Origin: Zeugodacus cucurbitae
Lineage: Eukaryota; Arthropoda; Insecta; Diptera; Tephritidae
Reading direction: 5' to 3'
Length of the DNA stretch: 64,000 nt
NCBI RefSeq assembly: GCF_028554725.1
Contig: NC_071670.1
Coordinates: 31,490,001 to 31,554,000 of the forward strand
Shown here: one piece after another, positions 1 through 10,509 of the stretch
How positions within the stretch are numbered: the stretch's first letter is position 1
How the letters are laid out: each line of letters opens with the position of its first letter
Position numbers and translations under genes: made by a program
The notes under the pieces: model-generated
What the model was told of the DNA's origin: nothing
What the model saw: the letters and a program-made list of their open reading frames with translations, nothing else
Database searches by the model: none

Positions 1-2643
1 CAGTACTTCCAGCTCATAGCTATGAAAGTTTCGCTCGCTGTCTGTCGTAGATCTGCTGTAATATGCAACTGGTTTCCAGTCGCCGCCTTCTCGTTGTAAA
101 AGTACACCCGCAATACCAACAGAGCTAGCATCAGTATGAATCTGATGATCTGCCTCGACACGATATCCTGTCATCAATGGCTTCGATGTTAACGCTGTTT
201 TCAATGCTAAAAATGCTTCTTCTTGTTTTTCTGCCCATTGAAATTGTTGACCTCTACGCAGCAACAAACGTAACGGCTCACTTATAATCGAGTAGCCTGG
301 TACAAAGCGTCGAAAATACCCGCTAAGACCAAGAAAACGTCTTACATCTGTTATAGATTTTGGAGTTGTAAAACAATTTACGGCAATTGTTTTCACAGTA
401 CCTGGACTTATGCCACCTGAATGAAGTTTGTGCCCTAAAAACTCGATCGTCTGCTTCATAAACTCGCATTTTTTAATATTTAATGTTAAATTAAGTTCGC
501 GCAATGCCTTAAAAACACGTTTAAGTTTTTCATACATCTCGGTGACGTTACTGCTACCTACTAATATGTCGTCCATATAGTGGATCATGTCACCAGGTCG
601 AGTTCTATCTTTGATATTTTGCATTAGCCGCTGGAATACCGCAGGCGCGTTTCTGAGGCCAAACGGCATTCTCTTAAACTCAAACAAACCTTCAGTTGTT
701 ATAAACGCTGTATACTTGCGACACCCTTCTTCTATTGGTACCTGATAGTACCCGCTGTTTAAATCTAGTACTGAAAAATATTTGTATCGCATGGCTTCGC
801 TAAGCCTTTCTTCAATATTTGGTGTTGGATAAACTTCTTTTATCGTATGCTGATTAAGTCGCCTATAGTCGACGCAAAGGCGTTCACCCCCAGTTTTCTT
901 TTTTACTAAAATAATTGGACTTGCGTATTCGGATTTAGATGTGGCAATTATATCGCATGCCAAAAGTTCTCTAATCATTTCGGTAACTAAATGCTTCTTC
1001 GGCTCCGGCACCCTGTACGGTTTTTGAGCTATTGGTACATTCGTTGTCAATTCGATTTTCATTTCCGTCGCGTTAGTCAAGCCAATATCAGTAAGATTTT
1101 CCGCAAAAACGTCTGTGTTATCAGCTAACAACACTTGCAAGTCGGCTTTTACATTTATATCGTCAATACTGCTAATAATTTCGCTGAAATCAGTTTCTCG
1201 ATGCTTAAGTTCTACCTTTGTAACCTGCGTAGAAAATACGAAGTCGTCGTTCTTTATTTCTGCAACAACATCTGCGTTTTTAAAAATATCTTGCCCCAAA
1301 AGCACGTCCATTGTTAATATATCATCATCAACAATAAACAAATTGACGATTAAAACTACATCATCAACAGCCATGTTCACGTTGATACTCTCAGTTGAAG
1401 TACGTTTTCCACCGCAAATGCCTATTATTTCTACAGCGCATGGATACTTCTTGGTATTTAAATTTGTTACAGCTGATCGTCGTATCATACTACATTCACT
1501 ACCAGTATCTACGAAAGCTACTAACGCCTTACCGTTTACGCTGATTGGTTTTTCGAAAAACTTAGATGGTTGGTGTATGTGTGTTTTCTTCACAGCTACT
1601 GCTTTTTTACCACAATTTTCTGGTTCGTTACTTCCGTGGAATTTATTACAATCTTTACATTTACGCGGTTGCCTCGGTTTTGGACAATTCCGCGCGATAT
1701 GTCCGCATTCTTTACAATTATAACACGTTATGCCTTTTGTTTCGATTGTATTCCGGCGCATGTCTTTTGCACTGTCTTTACTTCGATCACTCGTATATTC
1801 ATTTTTAAGTTGCTTTGTCACAGTTAAGTTTTGAAGGTAACTTTCAATTGTTTCGCGCATATCTTTTAACGAATTAAACTTCAATGCAGCTATTGCAGTC
1901 TGCAATTCACGGTGTTTCAATCCGTCGCGAATGTATTTTATAATTGAACTTTCACTCAGGCCATACCGTCGGCCTAGTCCGCTCATTCTAAAACAATACT
2001 CTAAAATCTTTTCGTTTTGCATACGTGTAGTACTTGCCATTTTATAATGTACTTGCGCTTCATTCAATTCACAACCGAATTCGCTTTTTAATGCTTTCGC
2101 CAAATCAGGCCAATTGGAATAAAATGCTGGTGCTGCGTCTAACCACATACGCGCAACACCTTTTAATTTTCCATACACGGCTAAGAGTAAACACTTTTCG
2201 TCCCAGTCGTAAGCACTTATGGAACTGTCCACTCTATTTACAAATTGTGTCACTGTTAGTGAGTTATCAGTAGTTGGGTCAAACTCAGGAATTGTCTCTG
2301 CAATTTCCTTTACACTGGCACTTCGTCCCTCTGTTCGTATTGAATTCTGTGGTGTAGTAACTAAACGTTCTTCATTTACATTTTCTCGCACTGTATCATT
2401 ATTTCTTTGCTGCATTTGACCAGCAAAACTTTGCATAGTCGTCATCATATTCTGCATCATTTCACGCAAATCATTTACCTGGCTTTGTAAATTAGATTCT
2501 GTTTCGATTTCGATTTCATCACTACCTAAGAAATCATTTAATCGCATTATCAATTCCGCTTTTGAACCCGATGTTAGTAAATTATTATTACGTAGTTGCT
2601 CCTTCAGTTCGTCAACTTTCAAAGATGCTACTATTACTTTCAT
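1..2643 (-). CDS. Gag-Pol polyprotein of a Ty3/gypsy LTR retrotransposon, partial (C-terminus beyond the left edge)
   Basis: One frame of 881 codons is open from the ATG at 2643 to base 1 with no stop or frameshift. An in-frame TAA at 2677-2679 precedes the ATG. Residues about 5-38 match a SAP-type DNA-binding motif (VDELKEQL, SGSKAEL). A Gag capsid-like stretch follows. A CCHC zinc knuckle (CYNCKECGHIARNC) is at residues 307-320, with a second, irregular cysteine cluster just after it. Protease has DTGSE at 379 and LLGQD near 452. Reverse transcriptase has LCVDYRRLN, FGLRNAP and YMDD at 689-692. RNase H has TDASS at 837-841 and YELEVL at the edge. Integrase and the other LTR would lie beyond the left edge. 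Gag and Pol share one frame, so no ribosomal frameshift is needed. The family is secure from motif order; the clade is not. The undamaged frame suggests a young copy. Confidence 0.93.
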   Translation of the reverse strand, partial: MKVIVASLKVDELKEQLRNNNLLTSGSKAELIMRLNDFLGSDEIEIETESNLQSQVNDLREMMQNMMTTMQSFAGQMQQRNNDTVRENVNEERLVTTPQNSIRTEGRSASVKEIAETIPEFDPTTDNSLTVTQFVNRVDSSISAYDWDEKCLLLAVYGKLKGVARMWLDAAPAFYSNWPDLAKALKSEFGCELNEAQVHYKMASTTRMQNEKILEYCFRMSGLGRRYGLSESSIIKYIRDGLKHRELQTAIAALKFNSLKDMRETIESYLQNLTVTKQLKNEYTSDRSKDSAKDMRRNTIETKGITCYNCKECGHIARNCPKPRQPRKCKDCNKFHGSNEPENCGKKAVAVKKTHIHQPSKFFEKPISVNGKALVAFVDTGSECSMIRRSAVTNLNTKKYPCAVEIIGICGGKRTSTESINVNMAVDDVVLIVNLFIVDDDILTMDVLLGQDIFKNADVVAEIKNDDFVFSTQVTKVELKHRETDFSEIISSIDDINVKADLQVLLADNTDVFAENLTDIGLTNATEMKIELTTNVPIAQKPYRVPEPKKHLVTEMIRELLACDIIATSKSEYASPIILVKKKTGGERLCVDYRRLNQHTIKEVYPTPNIEERLSEAMRYKYFSVLDLNSGYYQVPIEEGCRKYTAFITTEGLFEFKRMPFGLRNAPAVFQRLMQNIKDRTRPGDMIHYMDDILVGSSNVTEMYEKLKRVFKALRELNLTLNIKKCEFMKQTIEFLGHKLHSGGISPGTVKTIAVNCFTTPKSITDVRRFLGLSGYFRRFVPGYSIISEPLRLLLRRGQQFQWAEKQEEAFLALKTALTSKPLMTGYRVEADHQIHTDASSVGIAGVLLQREGGDWKPVAYYSRSTTDSERNFHSYELEVL

Positions 2644-2778
2644 TTTGCGTTTTTTTTTTTTTATTAACAAATATTCTTATTGGATTTTACTTTTCACAAT
2701 TAGACAATACAACACACAATTGTCACTGTTTGTCTTCTTTTGTTTTTACACTTTCTGTATGTATCCGTTTCGCAAACT

Positions 2779-3043
2779 CTCGTCCATTCGTACGCGAGAA
2801 TGTAATTCTAACACAAACCGTCACTTGTTTTTTTATTTATTTCTCTCTCTCGTTTCACCGAACGCTTGTCCGTTTGTACATGCGCAAATGCAAACCTTCG
2901 TTTTTCTTGCTTTTATGCCTCGCCAACTGCTCGTCCATTCGTACGCGCAACAGGCAAATTACAAAACAATTATGTCTACGTTTTTAAATGCAAACCGCCG
3001 GTTTCGTTTCTATGCTTCGCTAATCGCTCGTCCATTCGTACGC
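2779..3043. repeat. Degenerate tandem repeat in the retrotransposon leader
   Basis: A 17-base core, CTCGTCCATTCGTACGC, occurs exactly at 2779-2795, 2930-2946 and 3027-3043. A diverged copy is at 2865-2883. The starts are 65-97 bases apart. A second shared word, GCAAACCG or GCAAACCT, sits between the cores at about 2888, 2990 and 3080. The units are therefore imperfect repeats of roughly 65-100 bases. They lie between the putative LTR and the Gag start, the same place as the insulator array of Drosophila gypsy, but I see no cluster of Su(Hw)-type sites. Function is unknown. Confidence 0.8.
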
Positions 3044-3226
3044 TCGATAGGCTAATCGCAACAACAATTCTGTTTGATTTCAAACGCAAACCGTCACCAA
3101 CATGACGTTCTTGCCACACTTGCTCTGCTATGTTCAAACGCACGACCACTCGCATGTGCGACTGCTCAAACCGATCACAACAATAACACACACATGTGAG
3201 GCTATGAGAAGCATCCCACTTCTGAA

Positions 3227-3249
3227 CTAAAAGATGCTAGATCTTTTAG
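3227..3249. repeat. Perfect short inverted repeat in the putative LTR/leader
   Basis: The arms CTAAAAGAT (3227-3235) and ATCTTTTAG (3241-3249) are perfectly complementary around a five-base loop. The hairpin lies about 20 bases from the AATAAA-type words, on the leader side of them. It could mark an RNA structure in R/U5. This is an inference from position only. Confidence 0.5.
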
Positions 3250-3650
3250 AGTTTGTCAGGATTCGATTTATTTATTATTAAAAGATTATATTCCATACAA
3301 TATTGTTTATTATTAGATATTTCAATTGCTTAAATGTATTACTCGTTTTTTTTAAGTTAAAATAAAATGAAAAATAAAAATAGACCAGTCTCGAACGATG
3401 CTGACGCGACACTGCTTTTTTTTCGACGACTCTTCCTGGGTTGTTGGTGCGCTCGTTCTTTTGTGTTGCAGGGATGCAATTATGCGGTTTACCTTACACT
3501 TGTCACACACCACGTCACACCTTTACAATTAAGTGAAACCACTAACTATTTAACTGACAAGAGTTGCGCGACATTTCAAACGGTAGTTCTGGGTGTGATT
3601 GATGGTTGCGGTTTCTCTGTACTCTGTTGCTGTTTACCAGTAATGTAAAT

Positions 3651-4330
3651 TAACGCTTTTCAACTGTTTTGTCATCTAAGTAAGCATGTGTACATGACTC
3701 CTTTAAAATCTTCGGCTTGTTTGTTTCTTTAGTAGCATAATTGTCAAAATGTCGATTACATTAAATTGTCAAAAAATTCAAAAGAAACAAAATGTTTGTA
3801 AAATAAATAAATATTTCCATTTCATCACGGATCTGGTAACCTCATGCGTATGAACGTAGAAATATTTGTACCAAAACTGTAACGACTGCTGACAACCGGC
3901 GCCCACTTGCATATTAAATTCATGCTGTCAGCAACCATTTCGCGCAGCCACACACCGCTGCCAGGTGCACTACAAGCAAGAAGTGCATATGTTTCTTAAT
4001 ACAAATATCACAAACATTCATACATTGCGAATGACATAAGTATGTAAGTTCATATATATGTAGTCACACAAAAGATGAGGAACGGACGTAATAGAAAAGG
4101 ACAGTGCAAACATTTGCGCCTTAAGGCATTTCCGGTTGTATATTGTCTGGTAAATAACTTAAGGATAGCAATTGCTTACAAGAAATATAAGACTTTCCGC
4201 GGAAATCGGCAAGCTATTTTAAAAGATACAATTTTTTACGCTGCGATCAAATGATCAAATTCAGAAAGTTCAAAATATATCCCTAGAAAAATTAGCAAAA
4301 ATTTTGATTTAGTCTTTATAGTTTTTTCCT
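3651..4330. other. No gene seen; AT-rich spacer
   Basis: No coding or RNA gene is recognised. An imperfect inverted repeat has TGCTGACA near 3888 facing TGTCAGCA near 3926. A GC-rich word, GGCGCCCAC, at 3898-3906 resembles a primer binding site but has no LTR that I can pair with it. The outer LTR boundary of the neighbouring retrotransposon may lie here. Confidence 0.3.
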
Positions 4331-4346
4331 TATATATATATATATT
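4331..4346. repeat. (TA)n microsatellite, probable tail of the LINE fragment
   Basis: A short TA run lies directly downstream of the stop codon of the minus-strand LINE fragment, after a spacer of about 16 bases. Short microsatellite tails are common in RTE-type elements. Confidence 0.7.
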
Positions 4347-4362
4347 TGGCGTAGGAACCGCT

Positions 4363-4792
4363 TTAAGCGATTATAGCCGAATCCACCAGAGCGCGCCACT
4401 CATTCCTCCTTTTTGCTTTTTGGCGCCAACTGGAAACACCAAGTTCACCGGAGTGGAGATCGTCCTCCTCGCTGGCTTCCTCCAGCGGGTACTGCATCGA
4501 ATACTTTCAGAGCTGGAGTGTTTTCTTCCATCCGTACAACATGACCTAGCCAGCGTAGCCGCTGTCTTTTTATTCGCTGAACTATGTCAATGTCGTCGTA
4601 TAAATCGTACAGCTCATCGTTCCATCGTCTGCGGTATTCGCCGTTGCCAATGTTTAGAAGACCATAAATCTTACGCAAAACCTTTCTCTCGAAAACCCCA
4701 AGAGTCGTACTCTGTCTTTTGACGTATTCCAATCGGGCTGGCAATTCACAAATCTGCACATTAACGCGTACTATACTTTTATATTTCTTCAT
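4363..4792 (-). pseudogene. C-terminal fragment of an RTE-like non-LTR retrotransposon reverse transcriptase
   Basis: The minus strand encodes the end of an endonuclease-reverse transcriptase ORF. YKSIVR is followed by GVFERKVLRKIYG, RRRWNDELYDLYDDIDIVQR, RLRWLGHVVRM and PAGGS. A deletion and frameshift near 4443 follow. The original C-terminus (GVSSWRQKAKRRNEW to ALVDSAIIA) then continues in another frame to a TAA at 4363-4365. Just beyond is a (TA)n tract at 4331-4346, probably the microsatellite tail typical of this class. The element is 5'-truncated, as is normal for target-primed insertion. It is a dead copy. The same family recurs at 20148, 39745 and perhaps 57455. The clade (RTE or a relative) is a judgement from motif wording only. 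Confidence 0.85.
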
Positions 4793-6042
4793 ATTTTCAC
4801 AACTAAAATAAAGGAAGCAACTTTCCAGCGACGTGATGTACCAATGGGCATTTTCACAGTGTTAAGACAATAAGGTGCTCGAGTGCAATAAGAGTTTCAG
4901 CAACAACACTCTCACACTTTGCAACTTTAGGCTGAGTGCCTGACTTTTGCCGCCTAATAAAGTACCACCACTACACTTCGTTGGCAAGTTTAGAGGACAC
5001 GTAACAATCGCAGCAACGTTAACAAAGGAGGAAGTCGCAAAGTGTTCTTTATTTCGCATTGCATTTCTACATAACTCTCATGTAAACAGGTTGAATGTCT
5101 CCCCTTCGAGCACAGCACTTGCCTATCCATGCCATACTTAGGTAATTAGTGTTTGTGTGCAATTGTTTTTGTCAATTCAACATTTTCACATCATTATCCT
5201 AGCCTGCACTGTGGAATTACTAACTGTCTGACTAATTCCTCTTCGGAATGACTTTTTGTTTCTGCATTCGACCTTAAGTTTAGCATTCATTAATGCTAAA
5301 TGCCGTGACATCTGAAATAGTATTACGTTCATAATTTTATTCGACACTTTGCTTTTAGCTATCGACATTTTATATTGGATGATTTTTTCCAGAATAATAA
5401 CAAAATATTGAAACATTTGCAAGGTATTTAGCATAATAATTACATTGACCCAATTACAGAGGCAGATGTATTGAGCACCTGTCTATCCCGCCTGTTTAAC
5501 GAACATACTTATTTTCCTTCCACTTCGTAAATAAATATTGCCTAATATTGTCTAGTCCAAATAACCTACACAGATAGCATACATTTCGAATAGTATTTAT
5601 ATATTTCCCCTTATCAAGGTATGTACAGCATAGTATATACCATAAGTAACTGCCCAAACAACTGGCCATTAGACATTCTATTTTATCAGAAACATAGAAA
5701 TCTACTTTATTGGGTAACCATTATCAATAGAAATAGCAATAAAGAGAATACTTGTTTCATATATGCACCTTCATACATACCTATACATACTTGTGCGTAC
5801 TTAAGTACAGAAAATTATCGCACTATTAGGTCAGCGATACACAAATAAAGCCATTTATAAATCGGTATTGCAAGCAAAATATTTGTCAGCTTAGTCACAT
5901 TTGACGCATTATAGTGTGCCTTAAATTTATAATTAATTTGTGGGTCAAATTGTGTGTTCTCATAAAACAATTGCATAAATGAATTACGAGAGTATAAAAT
6001 CCTGAAAACCTAAACCTAAAACCTGAATTTGTTATCCATATA
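4793..6042. other. No gene seen; AT-rich spacer
   Basis: The stretch contains only short open frames (up to 82 codons) with no recognisable motif. No RNA gene, transposon end or long repeat was found. The right border is the TA target of the mariner at 6043. Confidence 0.3.
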
Positions 6043-6044
6043 TA

Positions 6045-7352
6045 ACGGGTGATTTTTTTGAGGTTAGGATTTTCATGCATTAGTATTTGACAGATCACGT
6101 GGGATTTCAGACATGGTGTCAAAGAGAAAGATGCTCAGTATGCTTTGACATTTCATCATGAATAGACTTACTAACGAGCAACGCTTGCAAATCATTGAAT
6201 TTTATTACCAAAATCAGTGTTCGGTTCGAAATGTGTTTCGCGCTTTACGTCCGATTTAATGGTCTACATAATCGACCAAGTGAGCAAACAATTAATGCGA
6301 TTGTGACCAAGTTTCGCACTCAGTTTACTTTATTGGACATTAAACCAACCACACGAATGCGTACAGTGCGTACAGAAGAGAATATTGCGTCTGTTTCTGA
6401 GAGTGTGGCTGAAGACCGTGAAATGTCGATTCGTCGCCGTTCGCAGCAATTGGGTTTGTGTTATTCGACCACATGGAAGATTTTACGCAAAGATCTTGGT
6501 GTAAAACCGTATAAAATACAGCTCGTGCAAGAACTGAAGCCGAACGATCTGCCACAACGTCGAATTTTCAGTGAATGGGCCCTAGAAAAGTTGGCAGAAA
6601 ATCCGCTTTTTTATCGACAAATTTTGTTCAGCGATGAGGCTCATTTCTGGTTGAATGGCTACGTAAATAAGCAAAATTGCCGCATTTGGGGTGAAGAGCA
6701 ACCAGAAGCCGTTCAAGAACTGCCCATGCATCCCGAAAAATGCACTGTTTGGTGTGGTTTGTACGCTGGTGGAATCATTGGACCGTATTTTTTCAAAGAT
6801 GCTGTTGGACGCAACGTTACGGTGAATGGCGATCGCTATCGTTCGATGCTAACAAACTTTTTGTTGCCAAAAATGGAAGAACTGAACTTGGTTGACATGT
6901 GGTTTCAACAAGATGGCGCTACATGCCACACAGCTCGCGATTCTATGGCCATTTTGAGGGAAAACTTCGGAGAACAATTCATCTCAAGAAATGGACCCGT
7001 AAGTTGGCCACCAAGATCATGCGATTTAACGCCTTTAGACTATTTTTTGTGGGGCTACGTCAAGTCTAAAGTCTACAGAAATAAGCCAGCAACTATTCCA
7101 GCTTTGGAAGACAACATTTCCGAAGAAATTCGGGCTATTCCGGCCGAAATGCTCGAAAAAGTTGCCCAAAATTGGACTTTCCGAATGGACCACCTAAGAC
7201 GCAGCCGCGGTCAACATTTAAATGAAATTATCTTCAAAAAGTAAATGTCATGAACCAATCTAACGTTTCAAATAAAGAACCGATGAGATTTTGCAAATTT
7301 TATGCGTTTTTTTTTTTTTAAAAAGTTATCAAGCTCTTAAAAAATCACCCTT
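6045..7352 (+). mobile_element. rosa-type (DD41D) Tc1/mariner transposon, near full length
   Basis: The left end reads ACGGGTGATTTTTT. The right end, on the other strand, reads AAGGGTGATTTTTT, so the terminal inverted repeats match in 13 of 14 bases and then drift. Both ends abut TA (6043-6044 and 7353-7354), the expected target duplication. The element is 1308 bp and carries one transposase gene broken by a frameshift. The DD41D spacing identifies the rosa lineage, first described from Ceratitis rosa and other tephritids, which is the strongest hint to the host. A (TA)n run follows the right end. Confidence 0.9.
6158..7244 (+). pseudogene. rosa-type mariner transposase with a single frameshift
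   Basis: The natural start is the ATG at 6158, beginning MNRLTNEQRLQ. After 33 codons the frame meets TAA at 6257-6259. One extra base near 6254 explains this, because the next frame carries on without a stop from that point to TAA at 7242-7244. The helix-turn-helix N-terminus spans both frames. The catalytic domain is intact: the first Asp is in FSDEAHFW (codon at 6633), the second in QQDGATCH (6912) and the third in LTPLDYFLWG (7038). There are 41 residues between the second and third Asp. A 349-codon frame beginning with an internal ATG at 6195 is an artefact of the shift, since its first residues are out of the true frame. Only this lesion was seen, so the copy is recent but probably inactive. 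Confidence 0.9.
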
Positions 7353-7354
7353 TA

Positions 7355-8881
7355 TATATATATATATATGAACGATTAAACGAAATTAGGATTGATATAC
7401 AAAATAATATAATATCTAATAGATTTCCTATTACTGAATACATATCAAGACAAATCAAAATATTTCTGAGAATTTTAACAAAACGTCCCTTTTCTGCTAA
7501 GATATTTGCTTATATTATTGCCAAAGGGCTTTAGGTGAAAACCCTTATGGACTTGTGGAAACTGAATTGGCTAAAAGTTCCATTTGTCTAAATCTGAATT
7601 GTGGTTGGTACTTTGTCGCACATAACATATTTTTTCACATAATTACAAATGTTAAAGCAAATATTTACATTAATAATTAAATTCCAAATAAGCAAATACG
7701 AAGTATTTCAAATACTATACACATATGTATGTATATTTGTGTTTATATTCCCGCATATTTAATAATATATTCTGTGTGTTTTGACTACTATTTATTGCTG
7801 AGAGAAGCAATATTTTGTGGTTTTTATTGTTTGCTCATATCGTTTATTGTTTAGCTAATGAATTAATTAGTTCTCAGGCATTTTTAGGCAATTTATATTC
7901 TGTGGCATTAATGGTTTTCAGTCCCATGATCATCACTCGTTAGGAATGACAGTTTAATTTCACTAATTAGCAGATATTTTGAAATATTAGTTCACTTTTA
8001 TATTTGAGTAAATTTAAACTCCCACTGTTATGATTCAATAATGAGTTAATTTGTCAATCGTGATTTGCTGAATTCAGTTATTATTTATTTGAAGAGGAAA
8101 ACTTGAATTGAAACTACAGTATATGCGAAAGTGAGCCTACCAGTAAGTGCTTATAGATTTTTACAAATTTAACTCTTTATTATAATTCTTACGAACTGTT
8201 ATAAGAAATTGGATGTTTGGACAACTTCCATTATTACATATACTTGAATGGTATCTTCAGTAGTTGCAAAGTTCATTACATAATTTTCTTGTTGATATGT
8301 TTTTGTTCACATAATTCAATTGTATTGCTTTATCGGCTTACTTTCTCCTACCAACTATTATATTATATATTTGAAGTGGAACTTGTGTTTTTCTACATTG
8401 AATACTGAAATTACAATGGGGTTTCCATAGCTGAAATTGTGCACATACAATTTTGTTGAGTGAAAATAAATAATTTTATACTATTTGACAAACTGAAGTC
8501 AAAATTTCTTCGCTAACATTACAATCAAAATCGATGACCAGAAAGGAGAAAATACCCAATAAAATAGAAGCTAAGGGTATTTGCTGAATATATGTCTCAT
8601 TTGGCATTAACATTGAAATAAAACTAATTCTTAATCGGATTACTCCAAAGTTTTTCGAAAAATTAGTTCTTCAAAAAAGATTTAAAATTCTTTGGCTAAT
8701 ATGAAATGCTTGGTGATTATTATCTGATATTAAATTTTAAAAAGATCTGGAACAAGTAAAATCCAATTAAATACGTTTTTTAAAACTTATACACATTACC
8801 AGCAGATACAATGGTCTAGAAATGTTGAAACCTAAAACTGCAGCACATGTTATCTATTGTTGCTGAAGTAGTTTTTCATTA
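7355..8881. other. No gene seen; AT-rich spacer
   Basis: A (TA)n run at 7353-7369 opens the stretch. Only short frames without recognisable motifs occur. No transposon ends or RNA genes were identified. Confidence 0.3.
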
Positions 8882-9618
8882 ACAGTTGGTTGTAACTCCT
8901 AAAACTAAACGAGTTAGATATAGGGTTCTATATTTCAAAATGATCAGGGTGATGAGTAAAGTTCAAATCTGGATGCCTGTCTGTCCGTCCGTCCGTGCAA
9001 GCTGTAACTCGAGTAAAAATTGAGATATCTTCATGAAACTTGGTACACGTATTTCTTGGCACCATAAGAAGGTTAAGTTCGAAAATGGGCAAAATCGGAC
9101 CACTGCCACGCCCAAAATGGCGATAGCCGAAAACTTATATAAAGCTATAACTAAGCCATAAATTAAGCTATGGAAGTAAAATTTGGTATGAAGAATCCCA
9201 CTATGAGACATGTTTGGATGTAATTTTTTTGGGAAAGTGGGCGTAACCCCGTAATATCTCGTAAACTACTAAAGCTATATCAAGGAAACTTTAGGGTCGC
9301 TTCTTTTAGGTACTACCTTCTACAGTCCAAAAATGGAGGAAATCTGATTATAACCCACCGCCCATACAAAACTACTGTGAATGCTTTATTCATTAAGGAA
9401 ACCCAACAGAAACCTTAAATTTCATTACAAAGACGTTCTGTATCTCCGAAACTACTCAACTAATTTCAATGAAATTCAGTTCATAGCATTCTTCTGGCAT
9501 CCCAATGATATATTATGAAAATAGTCCAAAGTGGTTAACAACCACGACTACTTCCTATATACCAAAACTTTGAAGTCGATCTGAATCGTTTAGCTAAGCC
9601 CTTCCTTACTTGTTTTGT
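8882..9618 (+). mobile_element. (GTCY)n element, mini-me/DINE-1-like; copy lacking its head
   Basis: The copy starts inside the family consensus at the stretch ending AAACGAGTTAGATATAGGGTT. It then has GATCAGGGTGATGAG and a (GTCT)(GTCC)3 core near 8979-8995, followed by CTTGGCACC, CCACTGCCACGCCC and CATAACTAAGCC-like blocks. It ends at the tail CCCTTCCTTACTTGTTTT. The head hairpin is missing. It encodes no protein; an 82-codon minus-strand frame inside it also appears in sister copies and is a by-product of sequence similarity. Confidence 0.8.
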
Positions 9619-10509
9619 GTAGAATCAGTCAAATGGAACCGAGCATATGTATAATTATTTAGTATAGAAGGTCGGTGGAGTAGTTACATATGTATATAAA
9701 TAAATACATACTTATAAATGTTCAGTGAAGCATTTAAGATGCAAAAGCTATATTTGTGAACTCGCTCGCTGTTAAAAAAGGAAGTACACAAAGTACTGCA
9801 GAAATAAACTCACAGCAACAAGAAATGAATCAATAACAAGGTATTTACTTATAACAAAAAAATAACAACAGACAGCGTGTTAACTATTACATATGTAGGT
9901 GGACACTGAATAAATCGTTCCAGTGCGATTTCTAATTCACATATTTCCATCCGTAGAATTGTGGCACATGCCCGCAAATTGAATTGAAGCATTTTATTAT
10001 TTGCATTAAATTCTTTGTTGTTAGATAGTGGAATCAGTTTAAGCATGCTATAATAAATAACACAACAGCTGCTTCCTTTACAGTTGATATCAACAATGAA
10101 CAGCAATTGATTGGCCTTATATTTAGTATTGTCTAGGGATAGCAGTCTACACTATCAGTACTGTTTTTAAATAGTAGCAAATGGGGTCAAAAAATACTGT
10201 TCGATGTTAAGGTAGGTTAGCCCAGAATATCATTTACTAATGGTACACATTTCATCTTAGCACGACGGAATGTTGTTATTGAATCTCAAATATCTATCTT
10301 AATCATAAGTCATTCTGCTATTATCCTTCTTGAGGTCAGGGAGCTTTTGACCCACCTTTCACCAAAACAAGCTTCCGTAGACTCGTTGTTAAATGCTCAA
10401 AAGATATACAGGAATACTCCAAGAGGGTATTCCTTATATTCTATGTTCGTGCTGATGTTTTCAGGTACGCTTACAGCCCTGCTCTCTTCATATCGAGGAC
10501 TAGCCTAGT
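9619..10509. other. No clear gene; part may belong to a decayed LINE
   Basis: 9619-10230 holds nothing recognised. From about 10260 the base composition becomes more balanced and the stretch runs into the R1/Jockey-like fragment to its right, so it may be that element's decayed reverse transcriptase region. No motif confirms this. Confidence 0.3.

Larger units (their letters stand above)
2644..3650 (-). mobile_element. Leader and probable 5' LTR region of the gypsy-type element (boundaries not resolved)
   Basis: The element reads leftward, so its leader and 5' LTR must lie to the right of the Gag start. The stretch begins with an A-rich run before the ATG, then a degenerate tandem repeat (2779-3043), then a perfect inverted repeat (3227-3249). 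AATAAA-type words on the minus strand at 3266-3275 could be the LTR polyadenylation signal. I could not find a convincing primer binding site, and the second LTR is outside the window, so the TG...CA ends cannot be placed. A 93-codon plus-strand open frame at 3367-3648 has no recognisable product and is probably chance. Confidence 0.5.

Noticed and set aside
1115..1723. 202-codon plus-strand open frame, the longest complete plus-strand frame in the left 6 kb
   Set aside because: It is antisense to the protease and RT part of the intact Gag-Pol frame, and has no recognisable domain. It is a shadow.
3896..3906. GGCGCCCAC as a tRNA primer binding site
   Set aside because: It resembles a plus-strand tRNA-Lys type site, but the retrotransposon reads on the minus strand, and no adjoining LTR end could be defined.
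6195..6260. Start of the 349-codon transposase frame at the internal ATG
   Set aside because: Residues before the frameshift belong to another frame (true start at 6158), so this ATG is not the natural start.
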